Shown: piece by piece, positions 16,605-23,588 of the stretch
Layout of the letters: every line of letters begins with the position of its first letter
Numbering within the stretch: position 1 is the stretch's first letter
Assembly: GCF_007846085.1 (NCBI RefSeq)
Contig: NZ_VOEJ01000004.1
Span: forward strand, 310,001 to 374,000
Reading direction: 5' to 3'
Source of the DNA: Mucilaginibacter pallidiroseus
Lineage (GTDB): Bacteria; Bacteroidota; Bacteroidia; Sphingobacteriales; Sphingobacteriaceae
Length of the DNA: 64,000 nt
The notes under the pieces: model-generated
Database searches by the model: none
What the model was told of the DNA's origin: nothing
What the model saw: the letters and a program-made list of their open reading frames with translations, nothing else
Position numbers and translations under genes: made by a program

Positions 16605-17348
16605 ATGAACAGTAACAAGAGCAAAATTTTACTTTACCTGTTTTATTGTATAGCAGGCGGCATGCTTATACCTGCCATAAGCGCCTGTTCAAAAAATGGT
16701 GCAACGCTATCTACAGATAATGCCTACCTAAACATTATAAACCTAAGCCAGGGTATTGGTACGGTTAACTTGTACGCCAATACAAACAGGGTTAGCACTG
16801 CAACTTATAATTACCCCACAGCTTCGGGCTACTTTTTGCTGAATATTGCCGATACGCTTTTGCAAATACGCCCAATTGTGGCCGCAAACGTGCCGCAGGT
16901 AAACTACCTGGAATTGCAACGCAGGCTGCAAAAAAATGTCAGGTACACTTGGTTCTTAACAGGGTCGCGTACTGATGCCTCACTCGATTATGTAATCACG
17001 GTCGATTCATCGTCAGTACCCACCAGTGGGCGGGGTAAAATAAGGTTTGTGAACCTGTCGCAAAATGCACTCGCGCTTAATTTATACGCTAATGACACAT
17101 TGGCTTTTGCAAATGTGCCTTACAAAACGGTAACTAAGTATATCGAAGTTACAAACGGCAATTACACTATTGATATCAGCGCCACATCAGCACCAGCGTC
17201 GCCTGTCAAAACCCTTACAAACTTCAGCATACTCGATGGCCGCCTTTATACCATATATACATACGGGCTGCTGGGCCGCCCAAGTAATGATAGTGCTGCG
17301 TTTAACGCCAACTTTGTACTCAACACCATCCCCGACATTATAAGATAA
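16605..17348 (+). CDS. DUF4397 lipoprotein, second of a tandem pair
   Basis: A 247-residue lipoprotein beginning at the base after the upstream stop codon, so the two genes are surely translated from one mRNA. Signal peptide with lipobox PAISAC and then SKNGATLS. Two DUF4397-like halves are seen: AYLNIINLSQGIGTVNLYAN and IRFVNLSQNALALNLYAND, then GRLYTIYTYGLLG. It is similar in plan to the preceding protein but well diverged in sequence. Unknown function. It has no obvious terminator; the DedA gene follows after 55 bases. Confidence 0.85.
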   Translation: MNSNKSKILLYLFYCIAGGMLIPAISACSKNGATLSTDNAYLNIINLSQGIGTVNLYANTNRVSTATYNYPTASGYFLLNIADTLLQIRPIVAANVPQVNYLELQRRLQKNVRYTWFLTGSRTDASLDYVITVDSSSVPTSGRGKIRFVNLSQNALALNLYANDTLAFANVPYKTVTKYIEVTNGNYTIDISATSAPASPVKTLTNFSILDGRLYTIYTYGLLGRPSNDSAAFNANFVLNTIPDIIR

Positions 17349-17403
17349 CATAGCTGTTTTAGCTTTATGTTATTACCTTTACGCAAATAAAACACGCCAC
17401 GCT

Positions 17404-18063
17404 TTGGAAATTCTGCATAACCTTATCGACTTTATATTACACATTGATAAACACCTGGCCGATATTACCAGCCAGTACCAGGGTTGGACCTATCTTATCC
17501 TGTTTGTGATCATATTTGCCGAAACCGGTTTTGTGGTAACACCTTTCTTACCGGGCGATTCATTGTTATTTGCAGCCGGTGCCCTTATTGCCGGGGGCGC
17601 ATCCGGCCTTGACGTAAACTTGTTATGTATAATTCTTATTATATCGGCTTTTGCAGGCAATACCGTAAATTATTTATTGGGCAGCTATCTTGGCCCCAAA
17701 GTATTTAAAGAAGAAAATAAGATATTAAAGCTAAGCTACTATTTGCAAACCAAGGCTTTTTTCGATAAGCATGGCGGCAAGGCCGTAATATTTAGTCGTT
17801 TTGTACCTATCATTCGTACCATTGCTCCTTTTGTGGCAGGGGTAGGGCGTATGCCTTTTGCCCGTTACAGCTTATATAATATTGTAGGCGGATTGTTGTG
17901 GATAGTAATATTCCTTTACGGTGGTTACCTGTTTGGTAATGTGCCTTTCTTTAAAAAGAACTTTTCGTTGGTTGCCCTCATCATCGTGCTGATATCTGTA
18001 TTGCCGCCAATATTTGCTTTTATAAAAAGCCGTATGGGTAAAAAGGGGCCGGTAGAGGGTTAA
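17404..18063 (+). CDS. DedA-family membrane protein
   Basis: A 219-residue DedA/VTT-domain protein. It has the re-entrant loop pattern FAETGFVVTPFLPGDSLLF near residues 38-57 and the signature FSRFVPIIRTIAPFVAGVGRM near 133-153, including the conserved Arg residues and acidic Glu. DedA proteins flip or recycle lipids such as undecaprenyl phosphate, or keep the proton gradient. The likely start is TTG at 17404 (residues MEILHNLIDFIL); no ATG lies close by. TTACCTTTAC at about 17374-17383 may be its promoter. The stop overlaps the stop of the minus-strand gene by four bases. Confidence 0.9.
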   Translation: MEILHNLIDFILHIDKHLADITSQYQGWTYLILFVIIFAETGFVVTPFLPGDSLLFAAGALIAGGASGLDVNLLCIILIISAFAGNTVNYLLGSYLGPKVFKEENKILKLSYYLQTKAFFDKHGGKAVIFSRFVPIIRTIAPFVAGVGRMPFARYSLYNIVGGLLWIVIFLYGGYLFGNVPFFKKNFSLVALIIVLISVLPPIFAFIKSRMGKKGPVEG

Positions 18064-19031
18064 CGATTAGGTACCGGTTCAATATACACCCTACCCGAAC
18101 GATACAATTGCTCCTCATAGTTGAGTTTTGCAAGCTGCGCTTTTGTAAGCGGTGTGGCTATTAATTTATCAAGGCTTGGCTGCCCTGCATCTACCCATGC
18201 CGAGAACCAAAAGCTCCCTACGCTCAGGATTGACGAACGCATGCGCCTTTGTACCATGCCATTTAAAAGCTTGTGATATGCCCGACTGTATGCTACCGAG
18301 TAAACTTTAACCTTCCGGTTTCCGCGTTTTTCAATGGTGTATTTCTTTAATGGAGGGAAACTTTTATCCAATTGCCGTTCCAATCTTAAAACCGAATCGA
18401 CACTGGCGTATGATGACCTGCATATCCTGAACGCCTCGGCCAGCGGGTTGCTGATGTATCGCGCTTTGCCAATATCGTAATTGTAGCCGTTTGCAAAAAG
18501 CTCGGGCAGGCGGCTTTCCCAAAGGCCATGTATGCCTGTTTGGCCCGTTAGCTGTCCGTCATAGTTTTGTGTTAGGTGCAATGGTGTATAGGCGTCGGAT
18601 ATATAGTGTCCCAAATTGGCCGATGTAATAAGGATGCTTGTAGTATCATGCGCCTTAAATGCTTTTACCAGCCAGTAGTAGTGCGATGTTATTGCCCACG
18701 GAACGGTGCCATATTTGTTTAGCGTGTCGCTGCTGTATTTTGCAGCGGCGTCAATCCAATGCTTGGGCATTGCCTTAAAAGGCTGCTTGCCGTAGCGGTC
18801 GGCATCAAAAAAGTGGTGCGGTGCTTCGGTGCTGTCCACATAACGTTTTTTATCGGCACTAACAGCGTGTTCGGTAATAAATTGAATGTTAGCCCGATAA
18901 AAACCTGCCATCCCTTTGGGCAGCGTAAATACAGCCAACCTGTGTATGCGGTAATGGGCAAAGAAACCCCATGACAAGCCCGACGTAACAATTACAAACA
19001 GGGCAACAAAGGTTAAGGCAAGGCGTTTCAT
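18060..19031 (-). CDS. zinc-dependent phospholipase C / S1-P1 nuclease-like protein
   Basis: A 323-residue secreted protein. After a signal peptide (MKRLALTFVALFVIVTSGLS) the mature chain starts with Trp (WGFFAHYRIHRLAVF), as in enzymes of this superfamily, where the N-terminal Trp ligates zinc. Other likely metal ligands are in APHHFFDADRYG, ITSHYYWLVKA and HYISDAYTPLHLTQNYDG, and a final helix carries further His/Asp. Members cut phospholipids or single-stranded nucleic acids in the periplasm or outside; which one applies is not resolved. Single gene, tail to tail with the DedA gene. Confidence 0.78.
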   Translation of the reverse strand: MKRLALTFVALFVIVTSGLSWGFFAHYRIHRLAVFTLPKGMAGFYRANIQFITEHAVSADKKRYVDSTEAPHHFFDADRYGKQPFKAMPKHWIDAAAKYSSDTLNKYGTVPWAITSHYYWLVKAFKAHDTTSILITSANLGHYISDAYTPLHLTQNYDGQLTGQTGIHGLWESRLPELFANGYNYDIGKARYISNPLAEAFRICRSSYASVDSVLRLERQLDKSFPPLKKYTIEKRGNRKVKVYSVAYSRAYHKLLNGMVQRRMRSSILSVGSFWFSAWVDAGQPSLDKLIATPLTKAQLAKLNYEEQLYRSGRVYIEPVPNR

Positions 19032-19106
19032 GAGCAGGTTATTAACGGCTAAATATAATTATAAGGTTGTTGAAGGCTATGTTAATTTTATTAAAACAAA
19101 AAAGGG

Positions 19107-19138
19107 TTTGCATATTAAGTTTTATCGCCATATATTTG
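19107..19138 (+). promoter_or_regulatory. promoter of rpsT (TTTG ... TATATTTG)
   Basis: TTTG at 19107-19110 and TATATTTG at 19131-19138 are separated by 20 bases. Both elements and the spacing fit the Bacteroidota sigma-A promoter (TTTG, about 19-21 bases, TAnnTTTG). The mRNA leader would be roughly 30 bases. Confidence 0.75.
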
Positions 19139-19176
19139 CACCTCAAATAAAAGAAAAAGAATAACAGCTATAAACG

Positions 19177-19431
19177 ATGGCAAATCATAAATCATCAATC
19201 AAAAGAATCAGGGCAAACGCTGCGAAGCGTCTGCGTAACAGGTACCAGGCTAAAACCACCAGGAACGCTGTTAAAAAATTAAGAAGTGCAACTACTAAAG
19301 CTGATGCTACTCCTTTATTGTCTAAAGTGATCTCTATGTTGGATCGTTTGGCTAAAAAGAATGTTATTCACAAAAACAAAGCTTCAAACAATAAATCGAA
19401 GCTTACTAAATTTGTTAATGGCTTAAGCTAA
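19177..19431 (+). CDS. rpsT: 30S ribosomal protein S20
   Basis: An 84-residue, very basic protein that binds 16S rRNA in the 30S subunit. The start [20 protein letters not shown] and the three-helix pattern with [20 protein letters not shown] match S20 over its whole length. It is a single-gene unit with a clear promoter and terminator. In the transcript the upstream leader is short and AT-rich. Confidence 0.97.
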   Translation: MANHKSSIKRIRANAAKRLRNRYQAKTTRNAVKKLRSATTKADATPLLSKVISMLDRLAKKNVIHKNKASNNKSKLTKFVNGLS

Positions 19432-19448
19432 TCGCTTAATACGATATA

Positions 19449-19484
19449 TAAAAAGGGATGGTGCATTGCATTATCCCTTTTTTG
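19449..19484 (+). terminator. intrinsic terminator of rpsT
   Basis: Stem AAAAAGGGAT / ATCCCTTTTT with a loop of about 13 bases and a T-run, 18 bases after the rpsT stop. Confidence 0.8.
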
Positions 19485-19527
19485 TTGCTTATATTTTTTA
19501 ATTTAGGCTGATAAACCCACCATCATT

Positions 19528-20226
19528 TTGGAACCTTATCAAAACAAGATCAGCATAAAAGCATGGGCCGAAGAAGATCGCCCCCGCGAAAAGCTGAGCG
19601 GCCAGGGGCGCCGTGCTCTTACTGACGCCGAACTCATTGCCATATTGATAGGCAGCGGCAGCCGTACCGAAACCGCTGTTGAACTAAGCAAACGTATTCT
19701 TCACCATTACGATAACGACCTTAACAAACTTGGCAAGGCCGGCATAAGCGAATTGAGCCAGTTTAAAGGCATAGGAGAGGCCAAGGCTATATCTATTATA
19801 GCCGCATTGGAATTGGGCCGCCGCAGGGGTGATACAGAGATTAAAGTGCCCGACTCGATAAGCTGTAGCCGCGATGGCTATAACATTATGCGCAGGCATT
19901 TAATGGATTTAAACCACGAAGAATTTTGGTTGATGCTGATTGGCCGGGGATCGAGAGTTATAGCCAAAGAACTGGTTAGTAAAGGCGGATTAAGCGGTAC
20001 CGTTGCCGATCCGAAGATTATTTTCCACATGGCATTGCAACACCAGGCAAGCGCCATCATCATGGTGCATAACCACCCGTCGGGAAACCTAAAACCCAGC
20101 CGGGAAGATCTTGTGCTTACCAAGAAGATAGCCGATGCCGGCCGCTTGCTCGACATCAACGTGCTGGATCATCTCATCATTACCGATGGTGGATATTTTA
20201 GCTTTGGGGATGAAGGGCTGATGTAA
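19528..20226 (+). CDS. radC: DNA repair protein RadC homologue
   Basis: A 232-residue RadC/JAMM-domain protein. An N-terminal helix-hairpin-helix region (ELSQFKGIGEAKAISIIAAL, about residues 72-91) precedes the JAB/MPN domain. The metal motif is complete: Glu in the strand near LMLIGRG, and HNHPSGNLKPSREDL near residues 174-188. Despite its name, no repair activity is established; the fold is that of a zinc protease. The start is TTG at 19528 (MEPYQNKISIKAWAEEDRPR). Not linked to a mobile element here, so this is the chromosomal copy. Confidence 0.94.
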   Translation: MEPYQNKISIKAWAEEDRPREKLSGQGRRALTDAELIAILIGSGSRTETAVELSKRILHHYDNDLNKLGKAGISELSQFKGIGEAKAISIIAALELGRRRGDTEIKVPDSISCSRDGYNIMRRHLMDLNHEEFWLMLIGRGSRVIAKELVSKGGLSGTVADPKIIFHMALQHQASAIIMVHNHPSGNLKPSREDLVLTKKIADAGRLLDINVLDHLIITDGGYFSFGDEGLM

Positions 20227-20364
20227 GGTCTGAATCAGAATTTACAGGATTGAAGAATTTACAGAATAAATAGTGCTGGCAGGCTTTAAAAAGTTTTAAT
20301 AACCGCGTCATTGCAATGACGCACATTTAACTTTGTGTACTCGACTTTAACTTAACAGCCATTT

Positions 20365-20440
20365 GTCATTCTGAGGAACGAAGAATCTAATGATAGACTA
20401 TCAACCGGCAAATAGATGCTTCACTACTTTCAGCATGACA
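20365..20440. repeat. interspersed palindromic element, copy 2
   Basis: The left end reads GTCATTCTGAGGAACGAAGA then ATCT; the right end AGATGCTTCACTACTTTCAG then CATGACA. It is an imperfect inverted repeat around a short unique centre. It shares both ends with 9810-9895. Directly upstream (20228-20265) the phrase GAATTTACAG occurs twice, another small repeat. Confidence 0.7.
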
Positions 20441-20453
20441 ATGTGCAGAAAGT

Positions 20454-20990
20454 CTAATACTTCAACCCAATCTTTTCAGCTAAAAAGTGCAGTACCCATA
20501 TTGGCGTTATCAGTACCAATTCTTTATCGTCAGCAAATGAGCGGGGATTGTTCTCTATGCGCCCGCCTATATATTGCCCCAAAAAGGCAGCGGCTAAGAT
20601 GAACGTACCTGTCCAGATGAGGGGAAGACCACCTTTCAGTTCGATAACCGCCAGTTGCGATACGCCGTAGCTTAACGCGAACAATACCAGCAGCACCATG
20701 TACGATAAGTTTGACGATAGCTTAAGCGTGTAATAAACGCTGAAGGCTATCAGAAATGATGCCCAGTTAAAATAACCATTGTATGGGCCTAAAAACTTAA
20801 TGTAGGGGAATGGGATGGCCCAGGCTATGGTTAATATGCCAAACAACATCAACGGTACACAGATAAAATGGAGCAGCCTGTTTGTAGGGTGTTTGTGGCT
20901 GGCGTTTAATCTGTTAAAATAAACCTCAACCGGGCGAAGGTTTTGCTGCGGAGTAGCGGGCTTTATGTTTTTTGAATGCTGTTTTGCCAT
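20454..20990 (-). CDS. Mpo1-like (DUF962) membrane protein
   Basis: A 178-residue protein from the ATG at 20990 (a TTG two codons earlier lies in a terminator T-run and is less likely). It has four to five membrane helices and the Mpo1/YGL010w pattern: YFNRLNASHKHPTNRLLHFI with conserved His residues near the start, GYFNWASFLIAFSVYYTLKL and a final LVLITPIWVLHFLAEK. Yeast Mpo1 is an iron-dependent dioxygenase acting on 2-hydroxy fatty acids. The usual second His motif (GHxxxEkn) is altered here to GQYIGGRIENNPRSF, so catalytic status is uncertain. The gene follows rny through a terminator that abuts its start. Confidence 0.78.
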   Translation of the reverse strand: MAKQHSKNIKPATPQQNLRPVEVYFNRLNASHKHPTNRLLHFICVPLMLFGILTIAWAIPFPYIKFLGPYNGYFNWASFLIAFSVYYTLKLSSNLSYMVLLVLFALSYGVSQLAVIELKGGLPLIWTGTFILAAAFLGQYIGGRIENNPRSFADDKELVLITPIWVLHFLAEKIGLKY

Positions 20991-21026
20991 AAACAAAAAA
21001 GCCCCCTCGGTTTATGGAGAGGGCTT
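20991..21026 (-). terminator. terminator of rny abutting the next start codon
   Basis: On the minus strand AAGCCCTCTC / GAGGGGGCTT (one mismatch) is followed by TTTTTTGTTT and then directly by the ATG of the Mpo1-like gene. It begins about 16 bases after the rny stop. Confidence 0.7.
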
Positions 21027-21041
21027 GCGTAAAAGTATTAA

Positions 21042-22607
21042 TTATTTTGCAAATGCTACCGAGCGGGTTTCCCTGATAACGGTAACTTTTATCTGACCAG
21101 GGTAGGTCATCTCTGTTTGTATACGGTTTGATATATCAGCCGCAAGTATTTCACTTTGGGCATCGCTTATCTTTTCGCTTTCAACAACAACGCGTAATTC
21201 GCGGCCTGCCTGTATAGCAAATGTTTTCTCGACGCCTGGGTATGATAAAGCGAGCTCCTCAAGCTCTTTTAAGCGTTTGATGTAACTTTCTACCACTTCG
21301 CGGCGTGCACCCGGCCTTGCGCCCGAAATAGCGTCACACACCTGTATGATAGGGGATAACATCGAAGTCATTTCTATCTCATCGTGGTGGGCGCCAATCG
21401 CGTTGCAAACTTCGGGATGTTCCTTATATTTTTCGGCTAGTTGCATACCCAAAATAGCGTGAGGCAGTTCCGGATTATCATCAGGCACCTTGCCAATATC
21501 ATGCAGTAAACCGGCACGTTTTGCTAATTTGACATTCAAGCCCAATTCGGCAGCCATTGTAGCACAGAAATTTGCAACCTCGCGCGAGTGCTGCAACAAG
21601 TTTTGTCCGTATGATGAACGGTAGCGCATTCTTCCCACCATGCGGATCAGCTCCGGATGCAGGCCGTTTATACCTAAGTCGATAACGGTACGTTCGCCTA
21701 TTTCTACAATTTCTTCTTCTATCTGCTTTTTGGTTTTGGCCACAACCTCCTCAATACGGGCAGGGTGGATACGGCCATCTGTTACCAGGCGGTGCATTGC
21801 CAAACGGGCAATTTCGCGGCGTACCGGGTCAAAACCCGATAGGATAATTGCTTCCGGTGTGTCATCAACAATGATCTCGATACCGGTTGCTGCCTCAAGC
21901 GCACGTATGTTGCGGCCCTCACGACCAATAATACGGCCCTTAATTTCATCATTCTCAATGTTAAAGATAGATACCGTATTTTCGATAGCCGACTCTGTAG
22001 CCGTACGCTGTATAGTTTGGATAACAATCTTTTTAGCCTCCTTAGTAGCGGTAAGCTTAGCTTCATCAACAATATCCTTTATCTGGGCCATGGCCTTGCT
22101 GCGGGCTTCCTCGCGCAGGTTATCAACCAATTGGTTTTTTGCCTCTTCGGCGCTCAGGCCTGCAATGCTTTCCAACTGCTCAACATGCTGCTGCTTAAGT
22201 GCATCAACATCTTCCTGTTTCTTGATCAGTATCTCGGTTTGTGACTCTAACTTTTTGCGGGTACCGTCTAGCTCGTTCTCCTTACGGTTAAGGTTTTCGA
22301 GCTTTTGGTTGTATGATTGCTCTTTTTGCTTGATGCCGTTCTCCCGTTGGTTAAGGGTATTATTTTTTGCGTTTACTTCCTGTTCGTGCTCAGCTTTTAA
22401 CTGCAAAAATTTCTCTTTTGCTTCTAAAAGGCGGTTCTTCTTCAGGATCTCCGCATTGTTTTCGGCGTCCTTTAGGATTTTTTTAACTTTATTCTGCGCG
22501 TGTATTTCCTGGTCTTTAAACAATTTGCGCAACAGGTATCGGCCAATTAATATTCCTGTCGGGACACCTACGAGGATCCCGATTATCAGGTACAAAAATG
22601 TATTCAT
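21042..22607 (-). CDS. rny: ribonuclease Y
   Basis: A 521-residue endoribonuclease that starts decay of many mRNAs at the inner membrane. Domains in order: N-terminal membrane anchor ([20 protein letters not shown]), a long coiled coil about residues 30-200 rich in Lys, Glu and Gln, a KH RNA-binding domain with [15 protein letters not shown], and an HD domain with HSREVANF and AGLLHDIGK. The end SVAFAK is normal. It lies in a minus-strand block after pheT, the ZapB-like gene, zapA and the 6S-like RNA, an order I recall as common in Bacteroidota. A terminator follows. Confidence 0.97.
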   Translation of the reverse strand: MNTFLYLIIGILVGVPTGILIGRYLLRKLFKDQEIHAQNKVKKILKDAENNAEILKKNRLLEAKEKFLQLKAEHEQEVNAKNNTLNQRENGIKQKEQSYNQKLENLNRKENELDGTRKKLESQTEILIKKQEDVDALKQQHVEQLESIAGLSAEEAKNQLVDNLREEARSKAMAQIKDIVDEAKLTATKEAKKIVIQTIQRTATESAIENTVSIFNIENDEIKGRIIGREGRNIRALEAATGIEIIVDDTPEAIILSGFDPVRREIARLAMHRLVTDGRIHPARIEEVVAKTKKQIEEEIVEIGERTVIDLGINGLHPELIRMVGRMRYRSSYGQNLLQHSREVANFCATMAAELGLNVKLAKRAGLLHDIGKVPDDNPELPHAILGMQLAEKYKEHPEVCNAIGAHHDEIEMTSMLSPIIQVCDAISGARPGARREVVESYIKRLKELEELALSYPGVEKTFAIQAGRELRVVVESEKISDAQSEILAADISNRIQTEMTYPGQIKVTVIRETRSVAFAK

Positions 22608-22628
22608 TCTTCTTTTAGGTTATATAAT

Positions 22629-22800
22629 AAAAAAACCGCAACTAACTTTTAAGTGTCATGTATTGTTAAAACTTCTGGTCGGATTGCTCGGGATCACGGG
22701 TTACCGTCATATTCACGATCAACGCATGCCTCTTTGATCCGAAGATATTGAAGCGTTAAGTTTTTAATAGTGAAACTTAAAATTTAACTGCGGTTAAATC
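22629..22800 (-). ncRNA. ssrS: probable 6S RNA (ssrS)
   Basis: The minus-strand transcript folds into one long rod. The outer arms at 22775-22795 and 22634-22654 pair over about 21 positions, with one mismatch and two G-U pairs. Further in, TTAAAAACTT pairs with AAGTTTTAA, TTCGGAT with ATCCGA, and a small ACGG/CCGT hairpin caps it, with internal bubbles between. The 3' arm runs straight into seven Ts, so the closing stem also acts as terminator. Size (about 165-170 bases), fold and position beside zapA agree with 6S RNA, which binds RNA polymerase by mimicking an open promoter. No coding frame occupies this gap. The exact 5' end is not fixed. Confidence 0.75.
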
Positions 22801-22811
22801 TTAAAATGCTC

Positions 22812-22892
22812 GTATAGTAAGTCAAAAGTAAAAAGTGAAAAGTAAAAAGCTTTTGAAGCTTTCAACTTTCAGCTTTTCGCTTTCAGCTTTAT
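22812..22892. repeat. low-complexity spacer upstream of the 6S-like RNA
   Basis: AAAAGTAAAAAGTGAAAAG followed by TTCAACTTTCAGC-type words that repeat TTTCAGCTTT and AAGCTTTTGAAGCTTT. Half is purine-rich and half pyrimidine-rich, so it could fold on itself. No gene. Confidence 0.5.
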
Positions 22893-22902
22893 TTAAAGAA
22901 CG

Positions 22903-23196
22903 CTATTGTTTAGAAAAAAACTCGTTCAGCAAATGATCCAACTGGTAAACTTTGTCGGTTACTTCGGTGTCTTCCGTTGTGACCTTTTTATCTGCTTTTA
23001 ATGATGATGTTGCATAATGCAATACACACATCGATAACAGATCCTGTTTATCCCTAACCGCATAATTTTCCTGGTATTCTTTTATGCGATCGTTGATCAG
23101 CTTAGCTGCCCGCCTTATAATCTCTTCTTCTTCCATGTTTACCTTTAAGGGGTAAACTCTGTCAGCAATATTTATTTTTATTGAGATTTCTCCCAT
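22903..23196 (-). CDS. zapA: cell division protein ZapA
   Basis: A 97-residue ZapA. The N-terminal globular part (MGEISIKINIADRVYPLKV, then EEEEIIRRAAKLINDRI) is the typical ZapA head that contacts FtsZ, followed by a coiled-coil tail (VTDKVYQLDHLLNEFFSKQ). ZapA crosslinks FtsZ filaments at the division ring. The gene is 21 bases downstream of a small coiled-coil gene, probably its partner, and upstream of the 6S-like RNA. Confidence 0.92.
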   Translation of the reverse strand: MGEISIKINIADRVYPLKVNMEEEEIIRRAAKLINDRIKEYQENYAVRDKQDLLSMCVLHYATSSLKADKKVTTEDTEVTDKVYQLDHLLNEFFSKQ

Positions 23197-23217
23197 TTGA
23201 GCTTTTCACTTTTTGTA

Positions 23218-23505
23218 TTACTTTTTAAGCAACACAATACACTTATCTATTTCCTGCACAAAGTCGTTAATTTTTTGCTTAATGTCAACACTTTTTTCAT
23301 TTGTTTCTGAAAACGACTTTGCCAGTTTCAATACACGAAGCTTCTCTTCCAGGTCTTTTGTTTTGTTGGTGCTGGCTTTCAGCGCCACATTTAATGCTTC
23401 ACTTTCCAACTTAAGCAGGTCATTTTCTTCCTGCAAAGCAGCGCAAAGCTCAATAAGCCGCTCTGTTTTTTCTAATACTTTATCTAACTGGTCAGTTACT
23501 GACAT
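23218..23505 (-). CDS. small coiled-coil protein, ZapB-like
   Basis: A 95-residue protein that is nearly all heptad-repeat helix: DQLDKVLEKTERLIELCAAL then QEENDLLKLESEALNVALKA and DLEEKLRVLKLAKSF. It has no signal peptide or membrane segment. Position directly upstream of zapA and its ZapB-like size suggest a division-ring partner that binds ZapA; this is inferred from context and shape, not from a recognised domain. Conserved gene order pheT - this gene - zapA supports a real gene. Confidence 0.8.
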   Translation of the reverse strand: MSVTDQLDKVLEKTERLIELCAALQEENDLLKLESEALNVALKASTNKTKDLEEKLRVLKLAKSFSETNEKSVDIKQKINDFVQEIDKCIVLLKK

Positions 23506-23511
23506 TAACTT

Positions 23512-23585
23512 TGGTTATTGGTTGATTATGTCAATTAGTGATTAGTATTAAACGTAAAACTATTCACTAATCAACCACTCACTAT
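23512..23585. repeat. low-complexity spacer between pheT and the ZapB-like gene
   Basis: Words GGTTATTGGTTGATTATG, ATTAGTGATTAGTATT and CACTAATCAACCACTCACT form loose direct and inverted repeats. It has the same character as the spacer after dnaN. Confidence 0.4.
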
Positions 23586-23588
23586 CCA

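Noticed and set aside
21640-22737. Long plus-strand open frame of 365 codons opposite rny
   Set aside because: It is a Ser/Arg/Ile-rich shadow of the rny coiled coil, has no family features, and also runs through the 6S-like RNA region. rny is certain on the other strand.
22812-22892. Possible CRISPR or tandem-repeat array
   Set aside because: Repeats are short words of uneven length with no constant repeat-spacer period. No cas genes are present anywhere in the window.
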